Source: Cytobacillus oceanisediminis 2691
Lineage (GTDB): Bacteria; Bacillota; Bacilli; Bacillales; Cytobacillaceae
Direction of reading: 5' to 3'
DNA: 64,000 nucleotides
NCBI RefSeq assembly: GCF_000294775.2
Contig: NZ_CP015506.1
Coordinates: 781,501 to 845,500, forward strand
The notes below the pieces were generated by a model. It ran no database searches. It was not told where the DNA came from and saw only the letters and a program-made list of their open reading frames with translations. The translations under genes were made by a program, and so were the position numbers. Positions 16,331 to 24,619 of this stretch are shown here, in pieces. Position 1 is the stretch's first letter. Each line of letters begins with the position of its first letter.

Positions 16331-16846
16331 ATGTATCATAGCTTAAGCGATTTTTTTAAATCCTGGGAATTTGAGGCTGGGGCTACAAGCAGGGTTCTTA
16401 AGAATCTCACAGATGAATCATTAAAGCAGGAAGTCACTTCAAATCAATGGTCTTTAGGGCGTATAGCGTGGCATACCGTCACTGCTATTAAAGTGATTAG
16501 TTCACAGGCAGGTTTAAGGTTTGCAGCTCCTAGTGAAGACTGGTCTGTTCCATCTTCAGCTAATTTCATTGCTGAGAGCTATACTAATGCTTCAAATAAC
16601 CTAATTGAGGCGTTGGAAACTCAATGGGCCGATGAGACCCTGTTGGAACAAATTGATTTCTTTGGCATGAAAATGACAAAGGGAAGTCTGTTGTTATTTT
16701 TAAACCAACATCAAACTCATCACCGGGGACAAATGACTATACTAATGAGACAAGCAGGACTTAGTGTTCCAGGGATTTATGGTCCCTCAAAAGAAGAATG
16801 GGCACAATTTGGAATGGCTGAACCTAGACAAACTTTATTTAATTAA
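16331..16846 (+). CDS. DinB family protein 3
   Basis: An intact 171-residue DinB/YfiT-like four-helix protein. The three metal-ligand positions are visible: histidine in LGRIAWHTVTAI, and the pair in LNQHQTHHRGQMTILMRQAG near the C-terminus. DinB-like proteins bind a divalent metal and some act as bacillithiol or mycothiol transferases; which activity applies here is unknown. The start ATG at 16331 follows GAGAGGAG. It is alone on its strand, followed by a conserved terminator plus tag element starting 64 bases after the stop. Confidence 0.9.
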   Translation: MYHSLSDFFKSWEFEAGATSRVLKNLTDESLKQEVTSNQWSLGRIAWHTVTAIKVISSQAGLRFAAPSEDWSVPSSANFIAESYTNASNNLIEALETQWADETLLEQIDFFGMKMTKGSLLLFLNQHQTHHRGQMTILMRQAGLSVPGIYGPSKEEWAQFGMAEPRQTLFN

Positions 16847-16909
16847 ACTCTAGAGCCACTATTGTAAGTAGGTTTAATCAATATAGAAAGACATAATAAC
16901 CGATTTAAG

Positions 16910-16970
16910 ATCCAGCAGCCAAACTAGGCGGCTTTTTATTTTTAACTACAGGGGCAGGTTAGCTTTAAAA
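16910..16970 (+). repeat. Terminator-plus-tag element, copy 1
   Basis: An approximately 60-base unit: hairpin AGC-GCC / GGC-GCT with loop AAACTA, a T-rich tail, then GGGGCAGGTTAG (16951-16962). The first GCC of the hairpin is exactly 36 bases before GCAGGTTAG, as in copy 2 at 18973. It lies 64 bases after the DinB 3 stop and can serve as its terminator. Confidence 0.8.
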
Positions 16971-17138
16971 GGTATAGACGATAAAATATAGAATATATTC
17001 ACTGTAGAAACTATTGTTACTGAAACGCCTGAAGATAAAAGAGAACGATTAAAAAATAATCCTGCTGGTTCTTGATTCGATTCATTAAATATAGCAAGGG
17101 GCATTTACCATAAAGGTAAGGAAGGAATTCCTAATTGA

Positions 17139-17681
17139 ATGGGGGATATAAAGGTGTTTGGAAAATTTAATTTTGACTTGATTTATGGTGAACGAAATAA
17201 TTTAACCCCATTAGTGGTGATGATGTGTGGCGTGGCTGGTTCTGGGAAAACTACTTTCTCAAAAAAATTGGAAAAAGAAGGTTTTGTACGTCTTTCTATT
17301 GATGAAGAAATATGGGCTGTTAATGGTCGTTATGGGATTGATTTCCCAATTGAAAAAATTGAGGAATACAAGAAAGATGCAGAAAAAAATTTACGCAATC
17401 GTTTAATAAAGTTAATACACGATAAACAACAGGTGGTAATCGACTTCAGTTTTTGGGATCGGGCAAGAAGGTACCAATATAAAAAACTTATTGAGGATTC
17501 AGGGGGTAAATGGAAACTTATTTATTTAAAAGTTCAGCCTAATGATTTACGTGAACGGCTTAAGTTACGCAACAAACGATTTGATGCAAACGCGTTCCCT
17601 ATTTCAGAAGAAATCTTAACTTCTTACCTTAATGGTTTTGAAATACCAAATGGTGAAGGAGAAATGGTGATTGATAATTAG
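17139..17681 (+). CDS. P-loop NTPase, zeta-toxin/kinase-like
   Basis: A 180-residue P-loop protein with Walker A GVAGSGKTTF (residues 31-40), a DEEIW region, an internal VVIDFSFWDRARRYQY where a Walker B-type aspartate and an arginine-rich lid follow, and KVQPNDLRERLKLRNKR near the end. This is the AAA_33 / polynucleotide-kinase-like group of small-molecule kinases, which includes zeta toxins and chloramphenicol phosphotransferase; the acceptor is unknown. No antitoxin-like gene is adjacent, so toxin function is not supported. The start is uncertain: the ATG at 17139 lies 15 bases after AAGGAAGG; an internal start near residue 29 would still keep the P-loop. Confidence 0.78.
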   Translation: MGDIKVFGKFNFDLIYGERNNLTPLVVMMCGVAGSGKTTFSKKLEKEGFVRLSIDEEIWAVNGRYGIDFPIEKIEEYKKDAEKNLRNRLIKLIHDKQQVVIDFSFWDRARRYQYKKLIEDSGGKWKLIYLKVQPNDLRERLKLRNKRFDANAFPISEEILTSYLNGFEIPNGEGEMVIDN

Positions 17682-17788
17682 ACCTATCAAAAAGGAAAAA
17701 ATTATTCAATTAACTGAGCAGGTTTGTACTCTATAAACAACAGCCAAAAAGGGAATTTGTTTTTAAACAAACTCCCATTTCAATTTAA

Positions 17789-18343
17789 TTAGTTGTTCTG
17801 CTGCAGGAAATCCTCGGTCGAAATTACATTGGCATACATACCGTTAAGTGCGCTGATAAACGCATAATGAACCTGTTCAGCTGGCACGACCTTGTCTTGA
17901 TAAGATAAGTCTCTTGTCGCACACGCATCTTCTATCAATGTAGTTTCAAAGCCTAGATCCACAGCAGCTCTTACTGTTGCATCAATACACATATGTGTCA
18001 TCATACCTGTGATCACTAACTTGGTTATTCCTTTTTCTTTTAATTTGCTTTCTAATTGTGTCTTTAAAAAGCTGTTAGCGAAATTTTTAATAATAATGCT
18101 TTCGTTTTCTAATGGCAGAACAGCTTCATTTAGTTTAACTCCCTCCGTATTCGGAAGGAAGAAGCCTAACCCTGGATCACTTGCGATATGCTGCACATGG
18201 AAAATATTATCTTTGTTATTCTGTCTAAACCAATTGAGAACTTTAGCAGCATTAGCGGCTGCTTTTTCAGGATTGATTAATTCCATCTTTCCATTAGGAA
18301 AATAGTCATTTTGAATATCGACAATGATTAAAGCTGTGCTCAT
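17789..18343 (-). CDS. Isochorismatase-family cysteine hydrolase
   Basis: A 184-residue hydrolase of the isochorismatase/nicotinamidase fold. It shows the catalytic aspartate in ALIIVDIQNDYF (D9), a lysine in IIIKNFANSFL and the nucleophile in GMMTHMCIDATVRAA (C119). Members cleave amides or vinyl ethers; the substrate is not clear from the motifs. The start is the ATG at 18343 placed after GAGGTGG; a GTG three codons upstream overlaps that site. It is divergent from an Lrp/AsnC regulator gene 119 bases away, a common pairing in which the regulator controls the hydrolase. Confidence 0.88.
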   Translation of the reverse strand: MSTALIIVDIQNDYFPNGKMELINPEKAAANAAKVLNWFRQNNKDNIFHVQHIASDPGLGFFLPNTEGVKLNEAVLPLENESIIIKNFANSFLKTQLESKLKEKGITKLVITGMMTHMCIDATVRAAVDLGFETTLIEDACATRDLSYQDKVVPAEQVHYAFISALNGMYANVISTEDFLQQNN

Positions 18344-18461
18344 TTTTTCCACCTCATTTAAAGATTCAGTATAATAAAATGATAAATAATATCTTCATTT
18401 TTATCGATACTTTGATGAAAGACTTTTATATCAAATAATTTCACGGTGAAAGGATTTTATT

Positions 18462-18908
18462 ATGGATATTGATCAAATTGATTTTCAGATCCTCCGGTTA
18501 CTAACTGAAAATTCACGTATTCAATGGAAGGACTTAGGAGAACAAATTCATATGACTGGCCAGGCAGTAGGGAATCGTATTAAAAAGCTTGAGGAAAGTG
18601 GTGTAATTAAAGCCTACTCCCTTATAATCGATGAACTGAAACTAGGGCTTTCTTATACAGCGTTTGTCATTGTTCATATGAAAACAGCTAATCATGATGC
18701 GTTTATCCGTTTTATTCAAGGTCGAATAGAGGTAGTTGAAGCTCACCGAGTATCTGGAGAAGGCTGTTACCATTTAAAAATAAAAGTTAAATCCCAAGAA
18801 CAATTAAATCTTTTTCTTAATAAACTTCTCGAACATGGAAACTATAGTTTACACCTATCAATACAAGAGATAAAACAGCTTCACCCATTGACTGCTGCAA
18901 TACAATAG
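18462..18908 (+). CDS. Lrp/AsnC family transcriptional regulator
   Basis: A 148-residue regulator with an N-terminal helix-turn-helix (DQIDFQILRLLTENSRIQWK and IHMTGQAVGNRIKKLEESGV) followed by a RAM-type ligand-binding domain (YTAFVIVHMKTANH and VEAHRVSGEGCYHLKIKV). It is divergent from the isochorismatase-like gene. The shared intergenic region has AT-rich inverted pieces (GATAAATAATATC and TTTTTATCG near 18380-18405) that could be its operator. Control of the hydrolase is inferred from arrangement. Confidence 0.92.
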   Translation: MDIDQIDFQILRLLTENSRIQWKDLGEQIHMTGQAVGNRIKKLEESGVIKAYSLIIDELKLGLSYTAFVIVHMKTANHDAFIRFIQGRIEVVEAHRVSGEGCYHLKIKVKSQEQLNLFLNKLLEHGNYSLHLSIQEIKQLHPLTAAIQ

Positions 18909-18972
18909 GAATCTTAATGAAAAACACAGATTGTGATGATTTGTACTTAAGCTAACGGGTCCATATGCTCAA

Positions 18973-19033
18973 GATCAGCTGCCAAACTAGGCGGCTTTTT
19001 ATTTTCTTACAAATGAGCAGGTTAGTGGAATAA
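18973..19033 (+). repeat. Terminator-plus-tag element, copy 2
   Basis: The same unit as at 16910: hairpin AGCTGCC / GGCGGCT with loop AAACTA (18978-18997), T-rich tail, GAGCAGGTTAG (19015-19025) and an AATAAGG end. The hairpin-to-tag spacing is identical (36 bases), and it starts 65 bases after the lrp stop, matching the 64 bases seen for copy 1. Confidence 0.8.
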
Positions 19034-19158
19034 GGAATTTAATTTTACACCATAGCTGCCTTTGAGATTAGATATTATGAGAATATTAGTAAAAATAGCA
19101 AATGATATCAAAAAAATCGTTTATAATTCCTCTAAAATTAGTAAGTGAGGTGAGCAAT

Positions 19159-20034
19159 ATGTATAGCGAAGTAACTCAAGATGTAATTTATTTTTTAGAA
19201 CAAAGTTTATTAGATGATTGGCATTTAGATGATTATTCATCGCAAATTGGTTATTCGAAATACCATTTATCACGTATTTTCAAACAGGAAACTGGATTGA
19301 CGATAAGCGAATATATTCGAAAACGAAGACTGGCCACAGCAGCAATGTATTTATTACATTCAGATGAATCGATTATTCACATTGCGTTTAAATTACATTT
19401 TCAATCACAAGAAGCTTTTACACGTTCTTTTAAAGAGCTATATAATATGCCGCCTGGAAAATATCGCAAACAAATGCGAACTCTTCAAGGGATGGAGGAA
19501 AAAAACATGAGTGATTTTGAAGCAATCAAAGGCTGGATTTTGAGTGGTTATCACCCAGCTTTTTATGAAATGAAAACGGATGGACAAGTATTTCATACGG
19601 GTACGAAATCAGGTTTACTGACTTCAAAAACGGATGCAGGTGAAGAACATTTCGGGACAATGATGCAAAGCTTTTCAGCAAATAACTGGAAAGGAAAACG
19701 CATTAAAGTGTCTTGTTTCTTAAAGACAGAGGAAGTCGTAAAATGTGGAGTTTGGTGTCGAGTAGATAATGCTTCAAGCGATGTGATTCAGTTTGATAAT
19801 ATGGATAATCGTCCGATTCACGGTACAACGGACTGGAACTATTATTCGATTGTATTAGATGTTCCAAAAGAAAGTGCTTCTATTCACTTTGGTATCCTAT
19901 TAACGGGAACAGGCAAGGTTTGGGTTGATGGATTTAAGTTTGAAGAAGCAGATTTATCCGTTGCATCATCAAATATGCTTACACAGGATAAATTACCATT
20001 AGAGCCGATTAATTTAGGATTTGATGAAGATTGA
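19159..20034 (+). CDS. AraC-type regulator with C-terminal sugar-binding-like domain
   Basis: A 291-residue protein. Residues 1-110 are a full AraC/XylS DNA-binding domain with two helix-turn-helix units (WHLDDYSSQIGYSKYHLSRI and IIHIAFKLHFQSQEAFTRSF) and the end motif PPGKYRK. The rest is unusual: after a linker with MSDFEAIKGWILSG, residues from about 140 form a beta-rich domain (FHTGTKSGLL, WKGKRIKVSCFLKTEEV, TGTGKVWVDGFKFEEAD) similar to carbohydrate-binding jelly-roll modules. The DNA-binding part is N-terminal, opposite to most AraC proteins. The start at 19159 follows AGTGAGGTGAG; a GTG/ATG upstream at 19102 has no site. Confidence 0.85.
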   Translation: MYSEVTQDVIYFLEQSLLDDWHLDDYSSQIGYSKYHLSRIFKQETGLTISEYIRKRRLATAAMYLLHSDESIIHIAFKLHFQSQEAFTRSFKELYNMPPGKYRKQMRTLQGMEEKNMSDFEAIKGWILSGYHPAFYEMKTDGQVFHTGTKSGLLTSKTDAGEEHFGTMMQSFSANNWKGKRIKVSCFLKTEEVVKCGVWCRVDNASSDVIQFDNMDNRPIHGTTDWNYYSIVLDVPKESASIHFGILLTGTGKVWVDGFKFEEADLSVASSNMLTQDKLPLEPINLGFDED

Positions 20035-20297
20035 TTATTTTTGATTTAGTTATTGATTTATTTTTTACACTCTATTCATCACTAGGCTTTGGGACAAAGG
20101 AATATAAAATTCAAACGAAAATGGAAAAACTAGGTGAAGAGTATCCTAATATGCTGCAATGCTATCAGCACAATCAACGAATTTTTGAAACTGACGATAA
20201 CCTGGCAGAGTTAGTTCTAAGTCTAAATTTAAAAAGCGTAGTAGAAAAGAAGAAATTTGTCTCGTTAGTTAATCAGCGTTTTAAAGATTACACTTAA
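20031..20297 (+). CDS. Hypothetical protein (88 aa)
   Basis: An 88-residue frame that starts at a TTG overlapping the stop of the AraC-type gene by 4 bases. It has one hydrophobic stretch near the N-terminus (LVIDLFFTLYSSLGFG) and a charged helical remainder (TKMEKLGEEYPNMLQCYQ). No ribosome site stands out, so translation would rely on coupling. I do not recognise the family. It may be a decayed end of a longer gene, as several neighbours are. Confidence 0.4.
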   Translation: MIIFDLVIDLFFTLYSSLGFGTKEYKIQTKMEKLGEEYPNMLQCYQHNQRIFETDDNLAELVLSLNLKSVVEKKKFVSLVNQRFKDYT

Positions 20298-20550
20298 ACA
20301 ATCAGGTGCAAGAGTATGGCATGTAACAGACGTCAGCAATCAGGCGCTTTTCTGAAATAAAGGAAGCGCCTTCCATTAAGTTGTCATTTAAAAGAGGTTG
20401 AGGGGATGGATTAAATAACAGATCGATAAAAAAGAGTGTTAGATTGTATTTCAACAACATTCTTTCGACCATTTCAATTTTATTTCTATCTATTTTAAAA
20501 AACCATTTTTTCAACCTGGAAAGCTGGGAATACAGACTTATGGTCCGCTC

Positions 20551-21609
20551 TTATTCAAGAACGCCTGTTTCTTCAATTACTACATTGCATTTAACATCGA
20601 AGCTTAACATTTTGTAATCGTCTTCCCACTTTTTAAAGTCAAAGTTCCGATTCCGGTTTTTTTTCTTTTGACCGAGGCCAACAGGATCTATTCCGAGATC
20701 CTGAAATTGCAGTAATAATCTTAAGCATTCCTTTTCAATTTTTTTCTCCAGTTTCTTTTCAACCTCTCCAACAATCTGTGGGGTTAAAATATCTCCCGTA
20801 TATTCATCAATAATACCTTCAAGATTAATGGTTATGGCGGCATGATTATTAGTCACCCTTGTTTTATTCTTTGATTTAATGCTCTTTACAGCAGCATATG
20901 CTTCTTTTTTTAACTTAACATCGAAGTTTCCTTCGCTATATTTATCTACCAGCAATTTAAAAAAGAACATGTCCTTCACAGGGAGGATGGCCACTTCTTT
21001 ATCCTTTTGGAAAAGACTAATTCCAGTTATCTTCACCTTATCATTCCCGGCTTTCTTTAGTCGGGGCAAGAAGGGATCCTTACCATCCTGATAGTAATCA
21101 CGGGAAAAAATATGTAAATTGGTTATTGGAATATCGCGATGTTCAATATTATGCTGAATCAAATTAGAGATATACGTAGCGTTTCCCCTGGTTCCATAAT
21201 CGCCGTTTAACAATTCTTCTGATTTTCCCTCTGCGGTTGCAACAAATACGCGTGCCCCCATACTTGCATCTCTCTGAAAAGAATCTATCAAGTCGAAAAT
21301 TCCTTTTTTGGAAATTTCAGGTCCAAATATAGCCAGCTTTAATCCACCTGTGACTACTGGTTCTGATGTTTGTTTAGAAACATCGAGACGTACGTCCTGC
21401 CCAAGTTTTCCATTTCCAGAAAATGTTCTGTTAATTACACTTTGATCTGGCTGGAATTCCTGGAATAATACAGTTCCTCTAAACTTATCTTTCTCATCCT
21501 CTGCTAAATCGTAGCCGACACCTACTTCAATATTTATATCATCAATGATTTCTTTATCAACACAGCCCGAAAGCAGCAAGAACAGGCATATTAGTATAAG
21601 CTTTTTCAT
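20551..21609 (-). CDS. Orphan Ger(x)C spore germination lipoprotein
   Basis: A 352-residue GerC-type component of germinant receptors. It has a lipoprotein signal with lipobox LSGC (MKKLILICLFLLLSGCVD), the family opening DKEIIDDINIEVGVGYDL and the C-terminal GerC domain with HNIEHRDIPITNLH and KKIEKECLRLLLQFQDLGID. The ATG at 21609 follows AAAGGTGA; the frame is open further upstream to 21693 with a hydrophobic stretch (PIAIGIAILIMLNGIR) that may be the tail of a lost small subunit. No gerA- or gerB-like gene is adjacent, so it is an orphan or the last survivor of a receptor operon. A complete operon exists at 43.8-47.3 kb. Confidence 0.87.
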   Translation of the reverse strand: MKKLILICLFLLLSGCVDKEIIDDINIEVGVGYDLAEDEKDKFRGTVLFQEFQPDQSVINRTFSGNGKLGQDVRLDVSKQTSEPVVTGGLKLAIFGPEISKKGIFDLIDSFQRDASMGARVFVATAEGKSEELLNGDYGTRGNATYISNLIQHNIEHRDIPITNLHIFSRDYYQDGKDPFLPRLKKAGNDKVKITGISLFQKDKEVAILPVKDMFFFKLLVDKYSEGNFDVKLKKEAYAAVKSIKSKNKTRVTNNHAAITINLEGIIDEYTGDILTPQIVGEVEKKLEKKIEKECLRLLLQFQDLGIDPVGLGQKKKNRNRNFDFKKWEDDYKMLSFDVKCNVVIEETGVLE

Positions 21610-21970
21610 TTCTGCTTCACCTTTAATATTGGCAATACGGATTCCATTCAACATAATTAGAATCGCTATGCCAATTGCTATTGGCATGATCATAACTATG
21701 TCATGGTTACTGCCTTCAATGAAAATAAGTACAAAATTAGTATGAATCTTTGTGTGGAAGAATATTCGTAATAAGGGGATTCCTGAATAAGGGGTTTTAG
21801 TTATTAAGATGAAAGTAGACGCTTTAGGGGGCTGGCTTCTCTATAAAGGTTTAGCAGATCGGTTACAGCTTTTTGTGCGAAAGGGGCAGAAATAGTTGAA
21901 CATGAAGGAAGGAAAATAAGGCTATTAACTGGAATACCCATATACATAAGCTAAGTAAGAAAGGAATAGC

Positions 21971-22546
21971 ATGCTCAATATTTTAACTCTATTTTTAAGT
22001 TATTTGATTGGTTCATTTTCATTTGCTTTAGTTATCGGTAAACTTTTCTATAAAACCGATATTCGAGGTTACGGCAGCGGGAACCTTGGTGCAACCAATG
22101 TTTATAGGGTTCTTGGAAAGAAAGCAGGACTAATTGTTGCAATTGCTGATTTATTAAAAGGTACATTTGCTTGTTTACTTCCTCAAATCCTTAATTCTGC
22201 GGTTAATCCCATTATCTGTGGTTTATTGGCCATATTGGGCCACGTATTCCCTATTTTTGCAGGGTTTAAAGGCGGGAAAGCTGTTGCGACAGCAACCGGT
22301 GTCTTATTATTTTTGACACCCTTCGGTACTTTAACTGGCTTTGTTGTATTTCTATTAACTTTGATACTATCTAAGTATGTTTCATTAAGTTCAATGTTAG
22401 CTGGAATAGCCATATTTATTTACAGCCTTATATTTGAGGATAAAGTCATTATTGCTCTTTCATTATTTATTAGTGTATTAGTGATCATTTTGCATAGACA
22501 AAATATCAAAAGATTGATAACAGGAACTGAAAACAAACTATGGTAA
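21971..22546 (+). CDS. plsY: Glycerol-3-phosphate acyltransferase PlsY
   Basis: A 191-residue polytopic membrane protein with the three PlsY signatures in order: GSGNLGATNVYRVLGKKAG, then GHVFPIFAGFKGGKAVATA with the phosphate-binding glycines, and HRQNIKRLITGTENK at the C-terminus. PlsY transfers acyl groups from acyl phosphate to glycerol 3-phosphate, the first step of phospholipid synthesis. The start follows AAGAAAGGAA. It stands alone among accessory genes; Bacillus genomes often carry a second copy besides the housekeeping one, and this context suggests it is the accessory paralogue. Confidence 0.93.
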   Translation: MLNILTLFLSYLIGSFSFALVIGKLFYKTDIRGYGSGNLGATNVYRVLGKKAGLIVAIADLLKGTFACLLPQILNSAVNPIICGLLAILGHVFPIFAGFKGGKAVATATGVLLFLTPFGTLTGFVVFLLTLILSKYVSLSSMLAGIAIFIYSLIFEDKVIIALSLFISVLVIILHRQNIKRLITGTENKLW

Positions 22547-22641
22547 TGATATTCAAAAAACACAAGGTATTCGGCAAAGGCAAAAAATAATTGGATTTAG
22601 AGATTGCTGAATAGTAACTAATCAAAGGGAGCGTGGCGAAT

Positions 22642-23121
22642 ATGTCTCATGCTATCGATGTTTTGGCCGATCAATTGTCAGCAAATGCAAATGACCCTAG
22701 CTGGTACATTCCATTTTCAGAATCAGTTGCAGACTTATCAGAGGAAGATGCGTTTTGGAAACCCAATGAGGAGAGCAATAGCATCGCAGAAATTGTTCAG
22801 CATCTGCTTTATTGGAATGAAACCTGGCAAAAGAGGTATCAAAAATCTCACGTAAATGCTGTTCCACCCCTAGCTGATAATAATGAAAGCTTTATAATTC
22901 CGGAAAATGCAAAGTTTACTGACTTAAAAGAACAGCTATTAGAGGTACTCTTGCAGTGGCAGGAACTGCTCTCCCAAGAAAAACTGGAAAGTGAAATTGA
23001 GGGTTTCCCCGAAGCTGCAGAGTGGTGGGCAATACTTGGGAATCTATCCACTCATAACGCCTACCATATAGGACAAATCATTTACGTCCGGAAACTGCAA
23101 AGGAGTTGGGAAAATAAGTAA
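22642..23121 (+). CDS. DinB family protein 4
   Basis: A 159-residue DinB-like protein. Metal-ligand histidines are visible in EIVQHLLYWNETWQKRY and in the C-terminal LSTHNAYHIGQIIYVRKLQ. The ATG at 22642 lies about 10 bases after GGGAG; a GTG at 22633 is too close to it. This is the fourth DinB relative in 11 kb (two intact, two broken), and they are diverged from each other, so they look separately acquired and not recently duplicated. The role is unknown beyond the fold. Confidence 0.85.
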   Translation: MSHAIDVLADQLSANANDPSWYIPFSESVADLSEEDAFWKPNEESNSIAEIVQHLLYWNETWQKRYQKSHVNAVPPLADNNESFIIPENAKFTDLKEQLLEVLLQWQELLSQEKLESEIEGFPEAAEWWAILGNLSTHNAYHIGQIIYVRKLQRSWENK

Positions 23122-23638
23122 GATAATTAATGAGGTTTCGAAAGTATCAAAAGAAAAAATATTCAGCAGCTAAGCCAATCATTTTTATTCAAGATTAGGG
23201 CAGGTTAGCGAAATAGATGTAAAGTAAATTTATGAGCAATTGCCAACAAGGCAGCTTGTTTTGAGGTGTTATGGTTAACTACAGAGGAATTAGTAAACAC
23301 CTAGGAACTTAAAACGAAAGCATTAAACATGCTGAGGCGTTGATTCCAATTCATTCTTCTATATACTTTTATTAAATTAAACCTGGGTCGTCATAGCAGG
23401 GGTCTTTTTTACAAGATGAACTATTGCGAAAGGTTTCAAGTGAAAATAGTGCTTGTTAAATAGATGGGGCTAGGCTTAGTCTGATAAGGAATGACAAAGG
23501 CAGTCTACTTTTCAGTATTTAAAAGTACTAAATTAAAAATCAGCTAAAGAAAACCCAGAGATTAATATAGAAACAAATGGATCAGCAATTACACAACAAA
23601 AATGAGTTGTCCTATAATTAGACAACCCATTTTTGCTG
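23122..23638. other. Gene-free stretch with tag, hairpins and debris
   Basis: No credible gene is visible on either strand. It holds a tag copy GGGCAGGTTAG (23198-23208), 77 bases after DinB 4; a weak hairpin GCC-AACAA-GGC (23242-23252) followed by TTGTTTT; a second weak hairpin before a T-run near 23400-23412; and short peptide-like remnants (TTEELVNT) too small to name. The right end carries the terminator of the minus-strand ydaG-like gene. Confidence 0.6.
23598..23634 (-). terminator. Intrinsic terminator of ydaG-like gene
   Basis: A 13-bp stem with a single mismatch, AAAAATGAGTTGTC against GACAACCCATTTTT, loop CTATAATTA. On the minus strand the AAAAA arm reads as the terminal T-run, 5 bases after the stop. 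Confidence 0.75.
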
Positions 23639-24127
23639 TTATTTATTCAATTCAACCGTTTCATTTACATCTGTCGATTTAGAACTTTGCCCTGTCATGC
23701 GTTTAAAGAGAAAGGCTACTTTCTTCGTAAAGTTACCGGTTTCCCAATATTCGACTGCTTCTGCTTTTATTTTTATCAGGACAACGTTTGGATCATCATA
23801 AGAAGTTTGCATAATTTCCTCATATGCTTTGCTCCACAATTCTTTTTTCTTATCTAAATCTTCAACTATTTCCGCTTTTCCACGGACGGAAACATAGGAT
23901 TTACCCGCATAGGCTACATTAACATCTTGATCATGTAAAATTTCATCATATTTATTAGTCTCTTTTTTAGTGAAAAACCATAAGTCACCATCAAATTCTA
24001 CTTCTTGTGTTTTCATGGGCCGAGACACAAGCCCTTCTTCAGTTACCGTTGTCAGCATGGCCGTGTCTATGTCTTTGATTAACTCTCTTAATGTTTCTAT
24101 TTCTTCTTGATTTATCATATTAGACAT
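23639..24127 (-). CDS. ydaG: General stress protein 26-like PPOX flavoprotein
   Basis: A 162-residue protein of the pyridoxamine-phosphate-oxidase-like fold, closely following B. subtilis YdaG (general stress protein 26): DIDTAMLTTVTEEGLVSRPM, then GDLWFFTKKETNKYDEI, NVAYAGKSYVSVRGKAEIVE and VEYWETGNF. YdaG-type proteins bind FMN or a related cofactor and are part of the sigma-B stress regulon in Bacillus. The start follows GAGGTGA. Upstream on the minus strand there is a GGGTAA that could be a sigma-B -10 element, but the -35 match is poor, so sigma-B control is only a suggestion. Confidence 0.87.
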   Translation of the reverse strand: MSNMINQEEIETLRELIKDIDTAMLTTVTEEGLVSRPMKTQEVEFDGDLWFFTKKETNKYDEILHDQDVNVAYAGKSYVSVRGKAEIVEDLDKKKELWSKAYEEIMQTSYDDPNVVLIKIKAEAVEYWETGNFTKKVAFLFKRMTGQSSKSTDVNETVELNK

Positions 24128-24377
24128 TCCATCACCTCGTTAAAGTTATATAGAGGTATATTACCCTTCATTCCTGCTATTATTCAGGTGTAGCCTAACT
24201 ATATTCAAAGTGAAACCGAAAAACCGTGTTCAGACCACTGCTTGGCAACTTTTTTTCTTTTTGAACATAGAGGCAGGGTAATCGAACAAGGAAGTCAAAT
24301 AAATAGCATTACATACTTAAGGAAAGAAAGCGGATTGAAAGCGAATTGCTTAAAAGTCAGGAGGAGGTATAAATGGT

Positions 24378-24563
24378 TTGGGTTCATTCTTATTTTCTAT
24401 CATTCTTTGGATTGCTGGAATATTTATTCTGTATATAGTCATTTCCGCAGCAGTCAGGGATGGTATTAACAAGTCTGTGGCGGGTCAATTGATCGAAACA
24501 AAGTATGGGATTAATAAGAAAAGGGATTCATTTCTTGATCGTGATTTAGATAATGACAAATAA
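24378..24563 (+). CDS. Small single-pass membrane protein (61 aa)
   Basis: A 61-residue protein with one hydrophobic helix (FLFSIILWIAGIFILYIVIS) and a charged C-terminal tail (INKKRDSFLDRDLDNDK). The frame opens with a TTG at 24378, 10 bases after AGGAGGAGG. An ATG at 24373 has better spacing but is in another frame and meets a stop after about 20 codons, so either the TTG is the real start or one base was lost and the protein once began MVLGSFLF. The family is not recognised. Confidence 0.6.
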   Translation: MGSFLFSIILWIAGIFILYIVISAAVRDGINKSVAGQLIETKYGINKKRDSFLDRDLDNDK

Positions 24564-24619
24564 AGAACGAACGTGGTATATAATTTCAAATAGACTATAT
24601 AAAATATAAGGAGAAAAAA

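Noticed and set aside
20302..20514. 70-aa minus-strand frame between the 88-aa hypothetical gene and orphan gerC
   Set aside because: Only a weak AGGTTGA precedes it, composition is plain, and I see no family; support is too thin to call it a gene.
12300..24300. Integron attC sites
   Set aside because: The tag GCAGGTTAG lacks the GTTRRRY core and the paired inverse core of attC sites, and no tyrosine recombinase is visible.
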